A stretch of 7,061 nt of DNA from Sphingomonadales bacterium (GCA_013298745.1 JAAFIT010000126.1:1-7061), one strand, 5' to 3'; shown: positions 1 to 6,558, counted from the first letter of the stretch. Numbers and translations: made by a program. Notes: generated by a model from the sequence alone, not told the origin.

Positions 1-263
1 TGGTGGCGTTGACGTCCAGCGTCGGTAGCGCCCCGCGCGCCTATTGGGGCAGCTATGCCGTGTCGAAGGCCGCACTTGAAAGCCTGGTCACCATCTATGG
101 GCTGGAAACCGAGGCGATCACGGCGATCCGCACCCATATCGTCAACCCAGGCGCCACCCGCACCCAGATGCGCGAACGTGCTTTCCCCGGCGAGGACCCC
201 GCAACAGTGAAGCCGCCGGAAGATGTCGCTGCGATGATCCTGGCGGCGCTGCGGCGCGATTGA
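1..263 (+). CDS. YciK-like short-chain dehydrogenase/reductase, C-terminal part (gene cut by window edge)
   Basis: The reading frame is open from the left edge (first full codon at position 3) to the TGA at 261-263, so only about the last 86 residues are present. They include the SDR catalytic Tyr-x-x-x-Lys signature (YAVSK, about residues 18-22 of the fragment), preceded by the serine-rich strand (TSSVGS) that supplies the catalytic Ser. A later NPGATRTQMR segment corresponds to the loop following beta strand 6. The NPG-T-RT-MR-AFPGEDP pattern resembles the YciK branch of NAD(P)-dependent SDRs, cytosolic oxidoreductases whose physiological substrate is poorly known. The Rossmann nucleotide-binding half lies outside the window, so cofactor preference cannot be judged. 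The next gene follows after 64 bp on the same strand and could be co-transcribed. SDR family membership is secure; the YciK assignment is from remembered similarity. Confidence 0.9.
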   Translation, partial: VALTSSVGSAPRAYWGSYAVSKAALESLVTIYGLETEAITAIRTHIVNPGATRTQMRERAFPGEDPATVKPPEDVAAMILAALRRD

Positions 264-327
264 AGTCATCGCCACTCGCCGCTATCACGGCGCGGGGGCA
301 TTGCACATTGGAGTGGACTGCCCTGCC

Positions 328-921
328 ATGACCGAAACCCCTGCCGCCGAAACCGCCAAGCGCCGGCGCTGGCTGAGCATCGGTGAAACTGTCGGCATAT
401 TGGCGCTGCTGATCTCGGGCATCAGCCTGTGGGATTCGCATCAGGACCGCGTCGAGACCCGCGCCGCGGCATCAAAGCCCAAGCCCGTTCATGTCGCGCC
501 GCTTGTGTTGACCGCCAGCGCGGATGAAGAAGGCGAAATGCTGCGCCTCGCCTCGCCCAATGCCGATCGCGTCATCCAGACCCAGACGATCGTGTTTCCC
601 AGGGCGCTCGAGCTGACGAGTGTCGACACGGTCGGCAATCCCCGTATCGAAGCCGACTGGTTTGCCAGCGCCCTGCGCAGCGCGATTGGTGATGATCGCA
701 GCAAGGGCCGCCTGCCCATCGGCATCATCACCCATTACACCGACAATGGCACCGAGCGCGAAGACGTGGCGATTTACGATATCGGCCATGACTGGCGATC
801 ACGCCTGCTGCAACGTGATGTGCCGGTGCTCGAAGGCATTACCCTGGTCAGCCGCGCGCCGAAGGATCTGCAGGCGACACTCGATTCGCGATGGACGAAG
901 CGGCACCCGCCGAAATCCTGA
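328..921 (+). CDS. Hypothetical single-pass inner-membrane protein, 197 aa
   Basis: I do not recognise this family. The chosen start is the ATG at 328, which has a GGAG at 310-313 (a somewhat long spacing). An in-frame TTG at 301 would add nine residues with no ribosome-binding site. From the ATG, a short basic N-terminus (KRRRW, residues 11-15) is followed by one hydrophobic helix at about 20-35 (VGILALLISGISLW). A polar, charged remainder follows with no further membrane segment and no cysteines. The arginines before the helix predict an N-in orientation, which would place the roughly 160-residue C-terminal domain in the periplasm. That domain shows alternating strand-like stretches (TQTIVFPRALELTSV, IGIITHYTD, DVAIYDIG) but no motif I can name. 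The protein ends in a basic tail. It sits 64 bp after the SDR gene and may share its transcript; the hairpin at 943-980 follows the stop. Confidence 0.75.
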   Translation: MTETPAAETAKRRRWLSIGETVGILALLISGISLWDSHQDRVETRAAASKPKPVHVAPLVLTASADEEGEMLRLASPNADRVIQTQTIVFPRALELTSVDTVGNPRIEADWFASALRSAIGDDRSKGRLPIGIITHYTDNGTEREDVAIYDIGHDWRSRLLQRDVPVLEGITLVSRAPKDLQATLDSRWTKRHPPKS

Positions 922-942
922 CCAGAGATCGAGCGGAAAACA

Positions 943-980
943 AAACGGCCGCCGTCCCCTTGTCAGGACGGCGGCCGTTT
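943..980 (-). terminator. Perfect 15-bp hairpin, intrinsic terminator of tRNA-Val
   Basis: Positions 943-957 and 966-980 are perfect reverse complements (15 bp, G+C-rich core) around an 8-nt loop at 958-965. Read on the minus strand, the stem is followed by TTTTGTTTTCC, a good U-tract only about 5 nt beyond the tRNA 3' end. On the plus strand it is followed by only TTTAAAA, so termination of the upstream plus-strand gene is possible but weaker. Confidence 0.85.
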
Positions 981-984
981 AAAA

Positions 985-1059
985 TGGTGGGCACGACAAG
1001 GATTGAACTTGTGACCCCTGCGATGTCAACACAGTGCTCTACCACTGAGCTACGCGCCC
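985..1059 (-). tRNA. tRNA-Val, anticodon GAC, with encoded CCA
   Basis: Read on the minus strand, the 75 nt fold into a full cloverleaf. The acceptor stem GGGCGCG pairs with CGTGCCC (one G-U). The D stem is GCTC/GAGC. The anticodon stem CTGTG/CGCAG carries the loop TTGACAT, giving anticodon GAC, which reads valine codon GTC (and GTU by wobble). The T stem ACAAG/CTTGT has loop TTCAATC. The discriminator base is A and the 3' CCA is encoded at 985-987. No intron or degenerate stem is seen. It is a single tRNA gene with its own terminator immediately downstream. Confidence 0.97.
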
Positions 1060-1072
1060 ACGCTGGGCAGGC

Positions 1073-1100
1073 TGGTAACCGCGCCGCGCGCCGCTGGCAA
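1073..1100 (-). promoter_or_regulatory. Candidate promoter of tRNA-Val
   Basis: On the minus strand, TTGCCA (1095-1100, five of six to the -35 consensus) is followed after 16 nt by TTACCA (1073-1078) as a weak -10. This places the initiation site a few bases upstream of the tRNA 5' end at 1059. Position and -35 are good; the -10 is poor, so this is tentative. Confidence 0.35.
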
Positions 1101-1169
1101 CCCCGAAAGCCACAGATTTGCGCATCGGAGGCGCTTTCGCGTTTCAATCGCAGCGTTTAAGCATCGGGG

Positions 1170-2033
1170 ATGCATGATTCGTCCTTGTCGGGATTCAGCG
1201 TCGTCGGACCTACTGATGGCCGATCGCCGTTGGTCTTCGCCTCACCGCATTCCGGGCGGGATTATCCGCGGACCTTTGTGGCGGCGGCACGGCTGTCGGT
1301 CGCACAGTTGCGCCGCGCCGAAGATGCGATGGTCGATGTGCTGCTCGATGGTATCGATTGTGCGCCGGTTTTGCGCGCGCGCTATGCCCGCACCTATCTC
1401 GATCTCAACCGCGCCGCCGATGAGATCGATACCGAGATGTTCGACGGTGCCTTGACCGTACCGGCCCGCATCACCGAACGCGTCACCGCCGGTCTGGGTG
1501 TGTTGCCGCGCCTCGCGACGCAGGGGCAGAATATCTATGGCCGCAAGCTCCATCCAGCCGAAGCGGCCATGCGAATTGCAACGTTGCACCGGCCCTGGCA
1601 CAACCGCATCGCGACTCTGATCGATCGCGCTCGCGCCCATCATGGCCATGCCGTTCTCATCGATTGCCACTCGATGCCGACGCCTATGGGAATCCGGCCG
1701 CCGCAGATCGTCATCGGCGATCGCTTTGGCACCAGTGCGGCGCCGGCGCTCGTGGCGATCATCGACGACCATTTCACCAAGTTCGGCTGGCGTGTGGCGC
1801 GCAACGCACCCTATGCTGGCGGCTACACCACCGAAACACACGGAAGTCCGGCCGCCGGCATTCATGCCGTCCAGATCGAAATCGACCGCGCGCTTTACAT
1901 GGACACGATCACAATGGCGCGGACACGGGATTTCAGCCGCGTTGCCGCCGCCATGGCGGGGCTCGCCGAGTTGCTGACTGTCGCGGCACCCAAGCTCGGT
2001 CTGGAGCCGCCATTGCAGGAAGCGGCCGAATAA
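1170..2033 (+). CDS. N-formylglutamate amidohydrolase family protein (FGase), 287 aa
   Basis: Members of this zinc-dependent family hydrolyse N-formyl-L-glutamate to formate and glutamate in histidine degradation, or act on related N-acyl amino acids; they are cytosolic. Family motifs appear in order: SPHSGRDYP (25-33), RTYLDLNR (74-81), LIDCHSMP (163-170), NAPYAGGYTT (212-221) followed by THGSP, and VQIEIDRALYMD (234-245). His27, the Asp/His of IDCH, and the later THG histidine are likely metal-site or catalytic residues by family analogy. The length of about 287 aa is normal and there is no signal peptide. No hut genes are nearby, so a role in histidine catabolism is not supported by context and the real substrate is open. 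ATG 1170 abuts a GGGG with no spaced Shine-Dalgarno; a TTTAAG at 1156-1161 could be a -10 giving a leaderless or near-leaderless mRNA. The gene converges with the receptor gene and candidate sRNA. Confidence 0.92.
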   Translation: MHDSSLSGFSVVGPTDGRSPLVFASPHSGRDYPRTFVAAARLSVAQLRRAEDAMVDVLLDGIDCAPVLRARYARTYLDLNRAADEIDTEMFDGALTVPARITERVTAGLGVLPRLATQGQNIYGRKLHPAEAAMRIATLHRPWHNRIATLIDRARAHHGHAVLIDCHSMPTPMGIRPPQIVIGDRFGTSAAPALVAIIDDHFTKFGWRVARNAPYAGGYTTETHGSPAAGIHAVQIEIDRALYMDTITMARTRDFSRVAAAMAGLAELLTVAAPKLGLEPPLQEAAE

Positions 2034-2068
2034 AAAATCGCCGCCCCGCCATAACGGCGGAGCGGCGA
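2032..2068 (-). terminator. Intrinsic terminator, minus strand (receptor mRNA and/or candidate sRNA)
   Basis: On the minus strand, positions 2068-2056 pair with 2050-2038 (13 bp) around the 5-nt loop GUUAU, followed directly by six U residues (2037-2032). The one non-Watson-Crick position is a G-U wobble in the minus-strand RNA but an A-C mismatch in the plus-strand RNA. The U-tract also exists only in the minus direction, so the element is built for minus-strand transcription. It would end the 3' UTR of the TonB-dependent receptor and the small RNA proposed for 2032-2146. Confidence 0.88.
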
Positions 2069-2146
2069 AGGCTCAGGGGGGATGGCCACGGGGGGAGTGG
2101 CATCATCCCAAGGAGCGGGCCCCGAGGGGGGAAGGGGCCAGCTCAC
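2032..2146 (-). ncRNA. Candidate small RNA with three exposed C6 motifs and its own terminator
   Basis: On the minus strand three structured blocks follow one another. Hairpin 1 (2144 to 2113) has an 11-position stem with one mismatch (GAGC-U-GGCCCC with GGGGCC-C-GCUC) and loop UUCCCCCCUC. Hairpin 2 (2104 to 2081) has an 8-bp stem with one bulged C and loop UCCCCCC. A third C run follows (2081-2076, mostly single-stranded), then the strong terminator at 2068-2032. The same UCCCCCC string thus occurs three times in about 57 nt, each time in a loop or linker. Candidate promoters are TTGCAA-16-TATTTC (2175-2180, 2153-2158; start near 2146, RNA about 115 nt) and TTGTTT-17-TATTGC (2200-2205, 2177-2182; start near 2170, RNA about 139 nt). 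An AT-rich block lies just upstream. The architecture recalls C-rich-loop regulators such as Xanthomonas sX13, which target G-rich ribosome-binding sites. No homology to them is claimed. It could instead be processed from the receptor 3' UTR. Confidence 0.6.
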
Positions 2147-2152
2147 AAGATG

Positions 2153-2205
2153 GAAATAGGAAGACTTTGCTGCGTTGCAATAGGCGACACCCAAAGCCAA
2201 AACAA
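2153..2205 (-). promoter_or_regulatory. Candidate promoters for the C-rich-loop small RNA
   Basis: Two overlapping minus-strand pairs are visible: TTGTTT (2200-2205) with TATTGC (2177-2182) at 17-nt spacing, and TTGCAA (2175-2180) with TATTTC (2153-2158) at 16-nt spacing. An AT-rich run around 2199-2215, conspicuous in this GC-rich DNA, lies at and just upstream of the first -35 and could act like an UP element. Neither pair is a strong consensus match. Confidence 0.35.
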
Positions 2206-2236
2206 ATAATTTTGCTGCTAGCGCTGCGCCGTCCGA

Positions 2237-4360
2237 TCAGAGGGTGAAGCGCAACGACAAGCGAATATCACGACCCAGTAGCGGTGCGACGTCCTTCAGG
2301 AACGAGGCGTGGCGGCGCGCCTCGACATCGAAGATGTTGTTTGCCGAAAGCACGATCGCCGTCTCGCTGTCGGCGCCGAAGGGCCGCACGGTCAGGCTGG
2401 CGTTGACCATCGTCCAGGACGGCGTTTCGGTTTCAAACGATGCGATCCGCGACTGGCGCGTGACATGCTCGACTTCGATGCGGCCACCAAACATACCACC
2501 GCTGGCCTCCACCCCGCCGAGCAAGCGCAGTGGCGGGATCCGCGGTGCGGCGCCGCCGCCATCGAGAACCGTCGCACGGACATAATCGGCGAGGCCGGTA
2601 ACTTCGAGGCGGGTGTCGCCAAAGCGTGCGACCGTCAGCGCACCTTCGGCTTCAAAGCCCCAGAATTCGGCATTGCGCTGTTCATACTGGAAAACCGGCA
2701 GGTCATCCTGCGTCTCGCCGGTCGGATTCAGAAAGATGAAATTGTCGAAGCGGTTGTAAAAGCCGGACAGCTCCAGCCGCCAGCCGGGGCCGCGGCCGCG
2801 CAGCACCGCTTCGAGCCCGAGTTGACGCTCTGTATCGAAGTTCGGATTGCCGATTTCGACAGCGCGTGTCGCGGCATGGGCGCCATCGGCGAAGAGTTCC
2901 TCGGCCGAAGGCGCGCGTTCCGACCGCGCCGCCGAAACGGCAAAACGCAAGGTGTCGCCAAGCGGCACCGACAATCCGGCCGAAACCGAGAAGCTGTCGA
3001 AGCTGCGGCTAACGCCGACCACCTGTGAAGCAACATCGCTGTGTTCATAGCGCCCGCCAACTTCGGCGCGCAGTGAGCCAAGATCGAACTCCTGTAGCGT
3101 GAACAGACCAAGCTGCTGGGTCGAATTGCGCGGGATATAGGCTTCTTCGCCAAAGGCATTGAAATCACGATTGAAATACTGGATGCCGCTGGCCCCCTTC
3201 CAGCCATCGCGCGCCTGCTGCACCAACTCGGCGCGGGCTTCGAAGCTGTTATTAAGGAAGGTGGTGCCAATAGCGCCGGTGTTTTCGATCTCGTCATGCT
3301 GATATTCGGCCCAGCCGAAGCGGAAGTTCAGCTTTTCAAAGGCACTACCGAACAGCGGTACCGCAGCACGGGCATCGAGGCGGGTCTGGCGCATATCGAG
3401 GGTGATGTTGTCATGACCATGACCTTCTTCTTCATGGTCGTCGGCATGGCCTTCTTCATGGGCATGGTCGCTGCCGAGTTCGAGCGCATTGGGGATGCCG
3501 TAGCGATTTTCGAGATGGCTGAGCACAACACCGAAGCTACCGCCATTATCGGCGATATAGGACAGGCCGCCACCGATATCCCAGGTGCGCGCCGCGGTAT
3601 TCTCCACCCGGCCACGCGCCTGCGCATCCTCGGCGACATCGCCGCCTTCGGCTTCGGCTTCATCGCGCAGTGCTTGCGAGAAGACATAACCGCCGGTGCG
3701 ATAATCACCGGTTTCAAGGAAGCTGCCATCGAGGTGCAGCACGACGCCCGATTTGCCGGCTGGGACGTTCAAACTGGCGCCACCGCCACGCTCTTCGGCG
3801 GCCGAGCCGAAATTGGCCATGCCATCGAGGTGTAAGGCGCGATCCGGGATTTCGCGCGGGATGCGGCGGTCCTGGATGTTGACGACACCGCCGATGGCGC
3901 CCGAGCCATACAGCAGCGCCGCCGGGCCCCGCAGCACTTCGATACGGTTGGCGAGTAGCGGGTTGATGGCAACAGCGTGATCGACCGAGGTATTCGACAC
4001 ATCGAAGCTACCGATGCCATCAGTCAGGATGCGAACGCGCTCGGCATCGAGACCGCGCAGGATCGGTCGCGAGGCATTGGGTCCGAAGAAGGTCGCGCTC
4101 ACCCCCGGCTGCCGCGCCAGGGTTTCACCGATCGTCGAGCGCATCTCGCGCAGCAGCGCATCGCCCTGCAAAACAGTGACAGCCGTTGCGGCAAGCTTGC
4201 GATCGCGGCTGTACGGCGCCGTGACGATGATTTCAGGGTCGGTCGGGCCATGGAGCTGCGGCGACGCGGCTGGCGCGGACGTGGGCGCCGGCGACTGCGC
4301 CAGAACAGGAGTTGCGACACCAGCAAGCAAAGCTGCGAGGACGAAACGGCGAACGGACAT
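2237..4360 (-). CDS. TonB-dependent outer-membrane receptor, ZnuD-like, probable zinc uptake (707 aa)
   Basis: This is an outer-membrane beta-barrel that imports a ligand using TonB/ExbB/ExbD energy. The ATG at 4360 is chosen over an upstream TTG because AGAGGG lies 8 nt before it and the signal peptide starts there (MSVRRFVLAALLAGVATPVLA, cleavage near residue 21). A TonB box-like EIIVTA follows at about 43-48. The plug domain (about 55-165) has RPILRGLDAERVRILTDG and then IEVLRGPAALLYGSGAIGG. The rest is a 22-strand-type barrel ending in RLSLRFTL, a normal outer-membrane C-terminus. Residues 298-317, in a predicted extracellular loop, contain six His among Asp/Glu (DHAHEEGH...HGHD). This is the feature that marks zinc receptors such as Neisseria ZnuD, where such loops capture metal. 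Zinc is therefore the favoured ligand; nickel, copper or another complex remains possible. No znuABC or zur gene is in the window. It is divergent from the DUF885 gene. Confidence 0.93.
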   Translation of the reverse strand: MSVRRFVLAALLAGVATPVLAQSPAPTSAPAASPQLHGPTDPEIIVTAPYSRDRKLAATAVTVLQGDALLREMRSTIGETLARQPGVSATFFGPNASRPILRGLDAERVRILTDGIGSFDVSNTSVDHAVAINPLLANRIEVLRGPAALLYGSGAIGGVVNIQDRRIPREIPDRALHLDGMANFGSAAEERGGGASLNVPAGKSGVVLHLDGSFLETGDYRTGGYVFSQALRDEAEAEGGDVAEDAQARGRVENTAARTWDIGGGLSYIADNGGSFGVVLSHLENRYGIPNALELGSDHAHEEGHADDHEEEGHGHDNITLDMRQTRLDARAAVPLFGSAFEKLNFRFGWAEYQHDEIENTGAIGTTFLNNSFEARAELVQQARDGWKGASGIQYFNRDFNAFGEEAYIPRNSTQQLGLFTLQEFDLGSLRAEVGGRYEHSDVASQVVGVSRSFDSFSVSAGLSVPLGDTLRFAVSAARSERAPSAEELFADGAHAATRAVEIGNPNFDTERQLGLEAVLRGRGPGWRLELSGFYNRFDNFIFLNPTGETQDDLPVFQYEQRNAEFWGFEAEGALTVARFGDTRLEVTGLADYVRATVLDGGGAAPRIPPLRLLGGVEASGGMFGGRIEVEHVTRQSRIASFETETPSWTMVNASLTVRPFGADSETAIVLSANNIFDVEARRHASFLKDVAPLLGRDIRLSLRFTL

Positions 4361-4400
4361 CAAAAACACCCTCTGTGACAACGGTCAAAGCTGGCCTGCG

Positions 4401-4427
4401 TTTGTATGATACTTTATATCCTGTCAA
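4401..4427 (-). promoter_or_regulatory. Candidate promoter of the TonB-dependent receptor
   Basis: On the minus strand a perfect TTGACA (4422-4427) lies about 62 bp upstream of the receptor ATG. TACAAA (4401-4406) follows at 15-nt spacing, shorter than ideal; TATCAT (4406-4411) is a better -10 match but sits only 10 nt away. The -35 is the best in the window, and the short spacing may mean an activator or altered geometry. Confidence 0.45.
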
Positions 4428-4433
4428 CAGGAT
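4418..4433. promoter_or_regulatory. Perfect palindromic operator candidate in the divergent promoter region
   Basis: ATCCTGTCAACAGGAT is a perfect 7-bp inverted repeat with a 2-bp centre. It covers the receptor's TTGACA element and lies about 100 bp upstream of the DUF885 start. That is a natural site for a dimeric repressor controlling the receptor, and possibly both genes. It does not match the AT-rich Zur consensus I know, so the regulator is unknown. Confidence 0.5.
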
Positions 4434-4532
4434 TGCGCGTTGCAATATGAGCGACAGATTGACCGAACGCCCGCCTGCCACCAGTGTCCCGCATCATGGG
4501 TGCAGCGGTGCTGCGCCGGCTGGGGAAAAATC

Positions 4533-6230
4533 ATGCGAACTGCTATTGCCGGGCTGATGACATTGGCAGTGGCGAGGCTCGCTCTGCCCGTCTCGGCGCT
4601 TGCCGCGGACCCGGCATCAGCGCCGCATTCTGCGGCCATGCTGCCGCAATACATGGCCCTGACCGTCTTGTTTGCCGACTGGCGACGCACTGTGCAGCCA
4701 CTCACAACCGACGGCCGGAGCGATTACAGCCCGGCCGCGATGCAGCGCCGCGCAGAAGCATTGAAAGGCTTCCGCCAACGCCTCGCAGCCATCGACCGCA
4801 CCGGCTGGCCGCTGAGCGCCAACACCGACTACCAGATCGTCGAGGCCGAGATGAACGGCCTTGATTTCGATCTGCGCGTCCTCACCCCCTGGGCGCGCGA
4901 TCCGACCTTCTATGCCACGGTGTTTGCCGATTGGAGCGACGTGCCGGCGCATGAAGGCCCTTCCGCACATCCCAATCTCAATCTTTACGCCTTCAAATAT
5001 CCCCTCAACGCCGCCGATCAGCAGCAGTTGACGACATTGCTGGCCGCGGTTCCCGCCAATCTGGCCGATGCCAAGAGAAATCTGGCCGGCAGTAACGCCC
5101 GCGATCTGTGGAAATACGGCAGCCGCGCCTTTCACGAACAGAGCGAAATGCTCAAAAAGCTCGGCGCCGGCACGCTGGTGATGAACACCCTTGATGGCCG
5201 GATCCCCGCCGACATGACCGGTGCCTCGCCGGCGCTGAAGAAGGCCATCGCCGACGCCAAGGCCGCCACCGATGATTTCGCCGCCTGGGTGGCCGCCGAA
5301 GCGCCGAAGAAAACCGGTGCCAGCGGGCTCGGCAAGGCCAGCTACAATTGGTTCGTCAGACACGTCGAGCTGCTGCCATGGGATTGGGATGCCCAAGTCG
5401 CCCTGTTGCGCCGCGAGCTCGATCGCTCGGTTGCCGGGATGCGGCTCGAAGAGGTGCGCAACCGCAACCTGCCGCCGATCGCGCCGCTGGATGATCCCAA
5501 GGCGTTTCAGGCGCTGGTGACGGCGCGGCAAGCCAAGTTCAGCCAGTTCCTCGCCGATACCGGACTGATGCCCGATGCGCCGTGGAGCCGGAAGGCCATC
5601 GCCAATCAGGGCATGGACTATACGCCGCTCGCAGACCGCAATTTCTTCAGCCATGTCACGGCGCATGATCCGTGGCCGCTGATGTCGCATTTCACCCATT
5701 GGATCGACCTCGCCCGCATGCGTGAAACGCCGCATGCCAGTCCGATCCGGCGGGTGCCGTCGCTGTTCAGCATCTATGCGAACCGCTCCGAAGGCTTTGC
5801 CACGGCCTATGAGGAACTGGTGATGCAGGCCGGCCTGTATGACGACATCCCGCATGGCCGCGAACTGGTTTACATCATGCTCGCCAATCGCGCCGCGCGC
5901 GGCCTTGCCTCGCTCTATGTGCAAGCCAACGAAATGAATCTCGAACAGGCCGGCCAGTTCCACGCGCAATGGACGCCGCGCGGCTGGGCCGACCCCAACA
6001 GCCGCCTCGTCGGGTTCGAACAGCTGCTCTATGCCCGCCAACCCGGCTATGGCCCGAGCTATGTCACCGGCAAGATGCAACTCGACCATCTGCTCGCTAC
6101 CGTGAGCCACGCCGACGAACGCGCCGGCCGCCCGTTCGTGATGAAGGACGTGATGCAAAAGGTGATGGACGCCGGCATCATCCCGGTGGCGCTGATCGAG
6201 GCGGAGGTGCTCGCGGAAAGCAAACCCTGA
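4533..6230 (+). CDS. Secreted DUF885-family protein, divergent subfamily without HExxPGH (565 aa)
   Basis: DUF885 proteins are mostly exported zinc-dependent peptidase-like hydrolases. The ATG at 4533 is used because GGGGA (4522-4526) precedes it at good spacing and a Sec signal peptide follows (MRTAIAGLMTLAVARLALPVSALAA, cleavage about residue 25). An upstream in-frame TTG at 4440 would bury it. Family landmarks: the N-terminal AEMNGLDFDLRVLTPWARDP (105-124), SEGFATAYEEL (419-429, equivalent to the usual EGWAxYxE), GLYDD (434-438), RAARGL (453-458), and the C-terminal QPGYGPSYVTGK (503-514). The canonical HExxPGH should lie about 33 residues before the EG. There I see HFTHWIDLARMRETPH (386-401), which has several His, Asp and Glu residues but no HExxPGH. 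The protein is therefore either a distinct enzymatic subfamily with rearranged ligands or a non-catalytic relative. The frame is intact at normal length, so it is not a pseudogene. It sits back-to-back with the putative zinc receptor. Confidence 0.85.
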   Translation: MRTAIAGLMTLAVARLALPVSALAADPASAPHSAAMLPQYMALTVLFADWRRTVQPLTTDGRSDYSPAAMQRRAEALKGFRQRLAAIDRTGWPLSANTDYQIVEAEMNGLDFDLRVLTPWARDPTFYATVFADWSDVPAHEGPSAHPNLNLYAFKYPLNAADQQQLTTLLAAVPANLADAKRNLAGSNARDLWKYGSRAFHEQSEMLKKLGAGTLVMNTLDGRIPADMTGASPALKKAIADAKAATDDFAAWVAAEAPKKTGASGLGKASYNWFVRHVELLPWDWDAQVALLRRELDRSVAGMRLEEVRNRNLPPIAPLDDPKAFQALVTARQAKFSQFLADTGLMPDAPWSRKAIANQGMDYTPLADRNFFSHVTAHDPWPLMSHFTHWIDLARMRETPHASPIRRVPSLFSIYANRSEGFATAYEELVMQAGLYDDIPHGRELVYIMLANRAARGLASLYVQANEMNLEQAGQFHAQWTPRGWADPNSRLVGFEQLLYARQPGYGPSYVTGKMQLDHLLATVSHADERAGRPFVMKDVMQKVMDAGIIPVALIEAEVLAESKP

Positions 6231-6239
6231 TCGCAGGCG

Positions 6240-6412
6240 CCGCCAAAGGTCACGAAGTTTACGAAATTGCGGTGTTTTGCAGCGTGGAACAACCGTCCCG
6301 CACACGCTGCTACACTGACGGCTTTTGGAGCGTTTTTCGACTTTCGAGCCATGAAGGGCCTCCGGCGGCTGGGGCCATCGGCCCCAGACCCATTTCGCGT
6401 CAAAGCCACCTG
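6240..6412. repeat. Probable dispersed intergenic repeat with internal inverted repeats
   Basis: The block starts with an imperfect tandem 9-mer, CACGAAGTT/TACGAAATT (6251-6268), of a type I associate with sphingomonad intergenic repeats. It contains GCAGCGTG/CACGCTGC (6279-6286 with 6303-6310, perfect 8 bp, 16-nt loop) and the perfect hairpin CTGGGGCC-ATC-GGCCCCAG (6369-6387). The last lies about 140 bp after the DUF885 stop and could hinder transcription, but no U-tract follows. Whether the block recurs in the genome cannot be seen from one copy. Confidence 0.4.
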
Positions 6413-6558
6413 AAATACCGAATGGCGAACCAGCCTGGTCGACGCATGTCTGGCAAAACCGTCGAAACCAGATTTTCAAAAAAGTCCAGAACGTCCGCTC
6501 CGATGCGGCCTTCGGCACCGAGCCTTTGCGCGTTTCTGCATCCGGTGATCTATTCTCC

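Noticed and set aside
1242..1865. Minus-strand open frame within the FGase gene
   Set aside because: It lies wholly opposite a gene with clear family motifs, and has no ribosome-binding site or recognisable domain.
3296..3835. Plus-strand open frame opposite the receptor, with a Met/Phe-rich hydrophobic stretch
   Set aside because: The stretch is just the reverse complement of the receptor's His-rich loop; it is an antisense shadow.
2237..4360. Siderophore or vitamin B12 receptor as the identity of the TonB-dependent receptor
   Set aside because: No siderophore or cobalamin genes or riboswitch are visible, and the His-rich loop favours a metal such as zinc. The alternative is not fully excluded.
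6350..6412. A 20-codon plus-strand open frame starting MKGLRRLGPS
   Set aside because: It is inside the repeat-like block and overlaps the 6369-6387 hairpin, with no proper ribosome-binding site.
4617..6518. Very long minus-strand open frame (633 codons) opposite the DUF885 gene
   Set aside because: The encoded protein is low-complexity, His/Arg/Gly-rich and lacks domains, as expected for the antisense frame of a GC-rich gene. The plus strand has a signal peptide, ribosome-binding site and family motifs.
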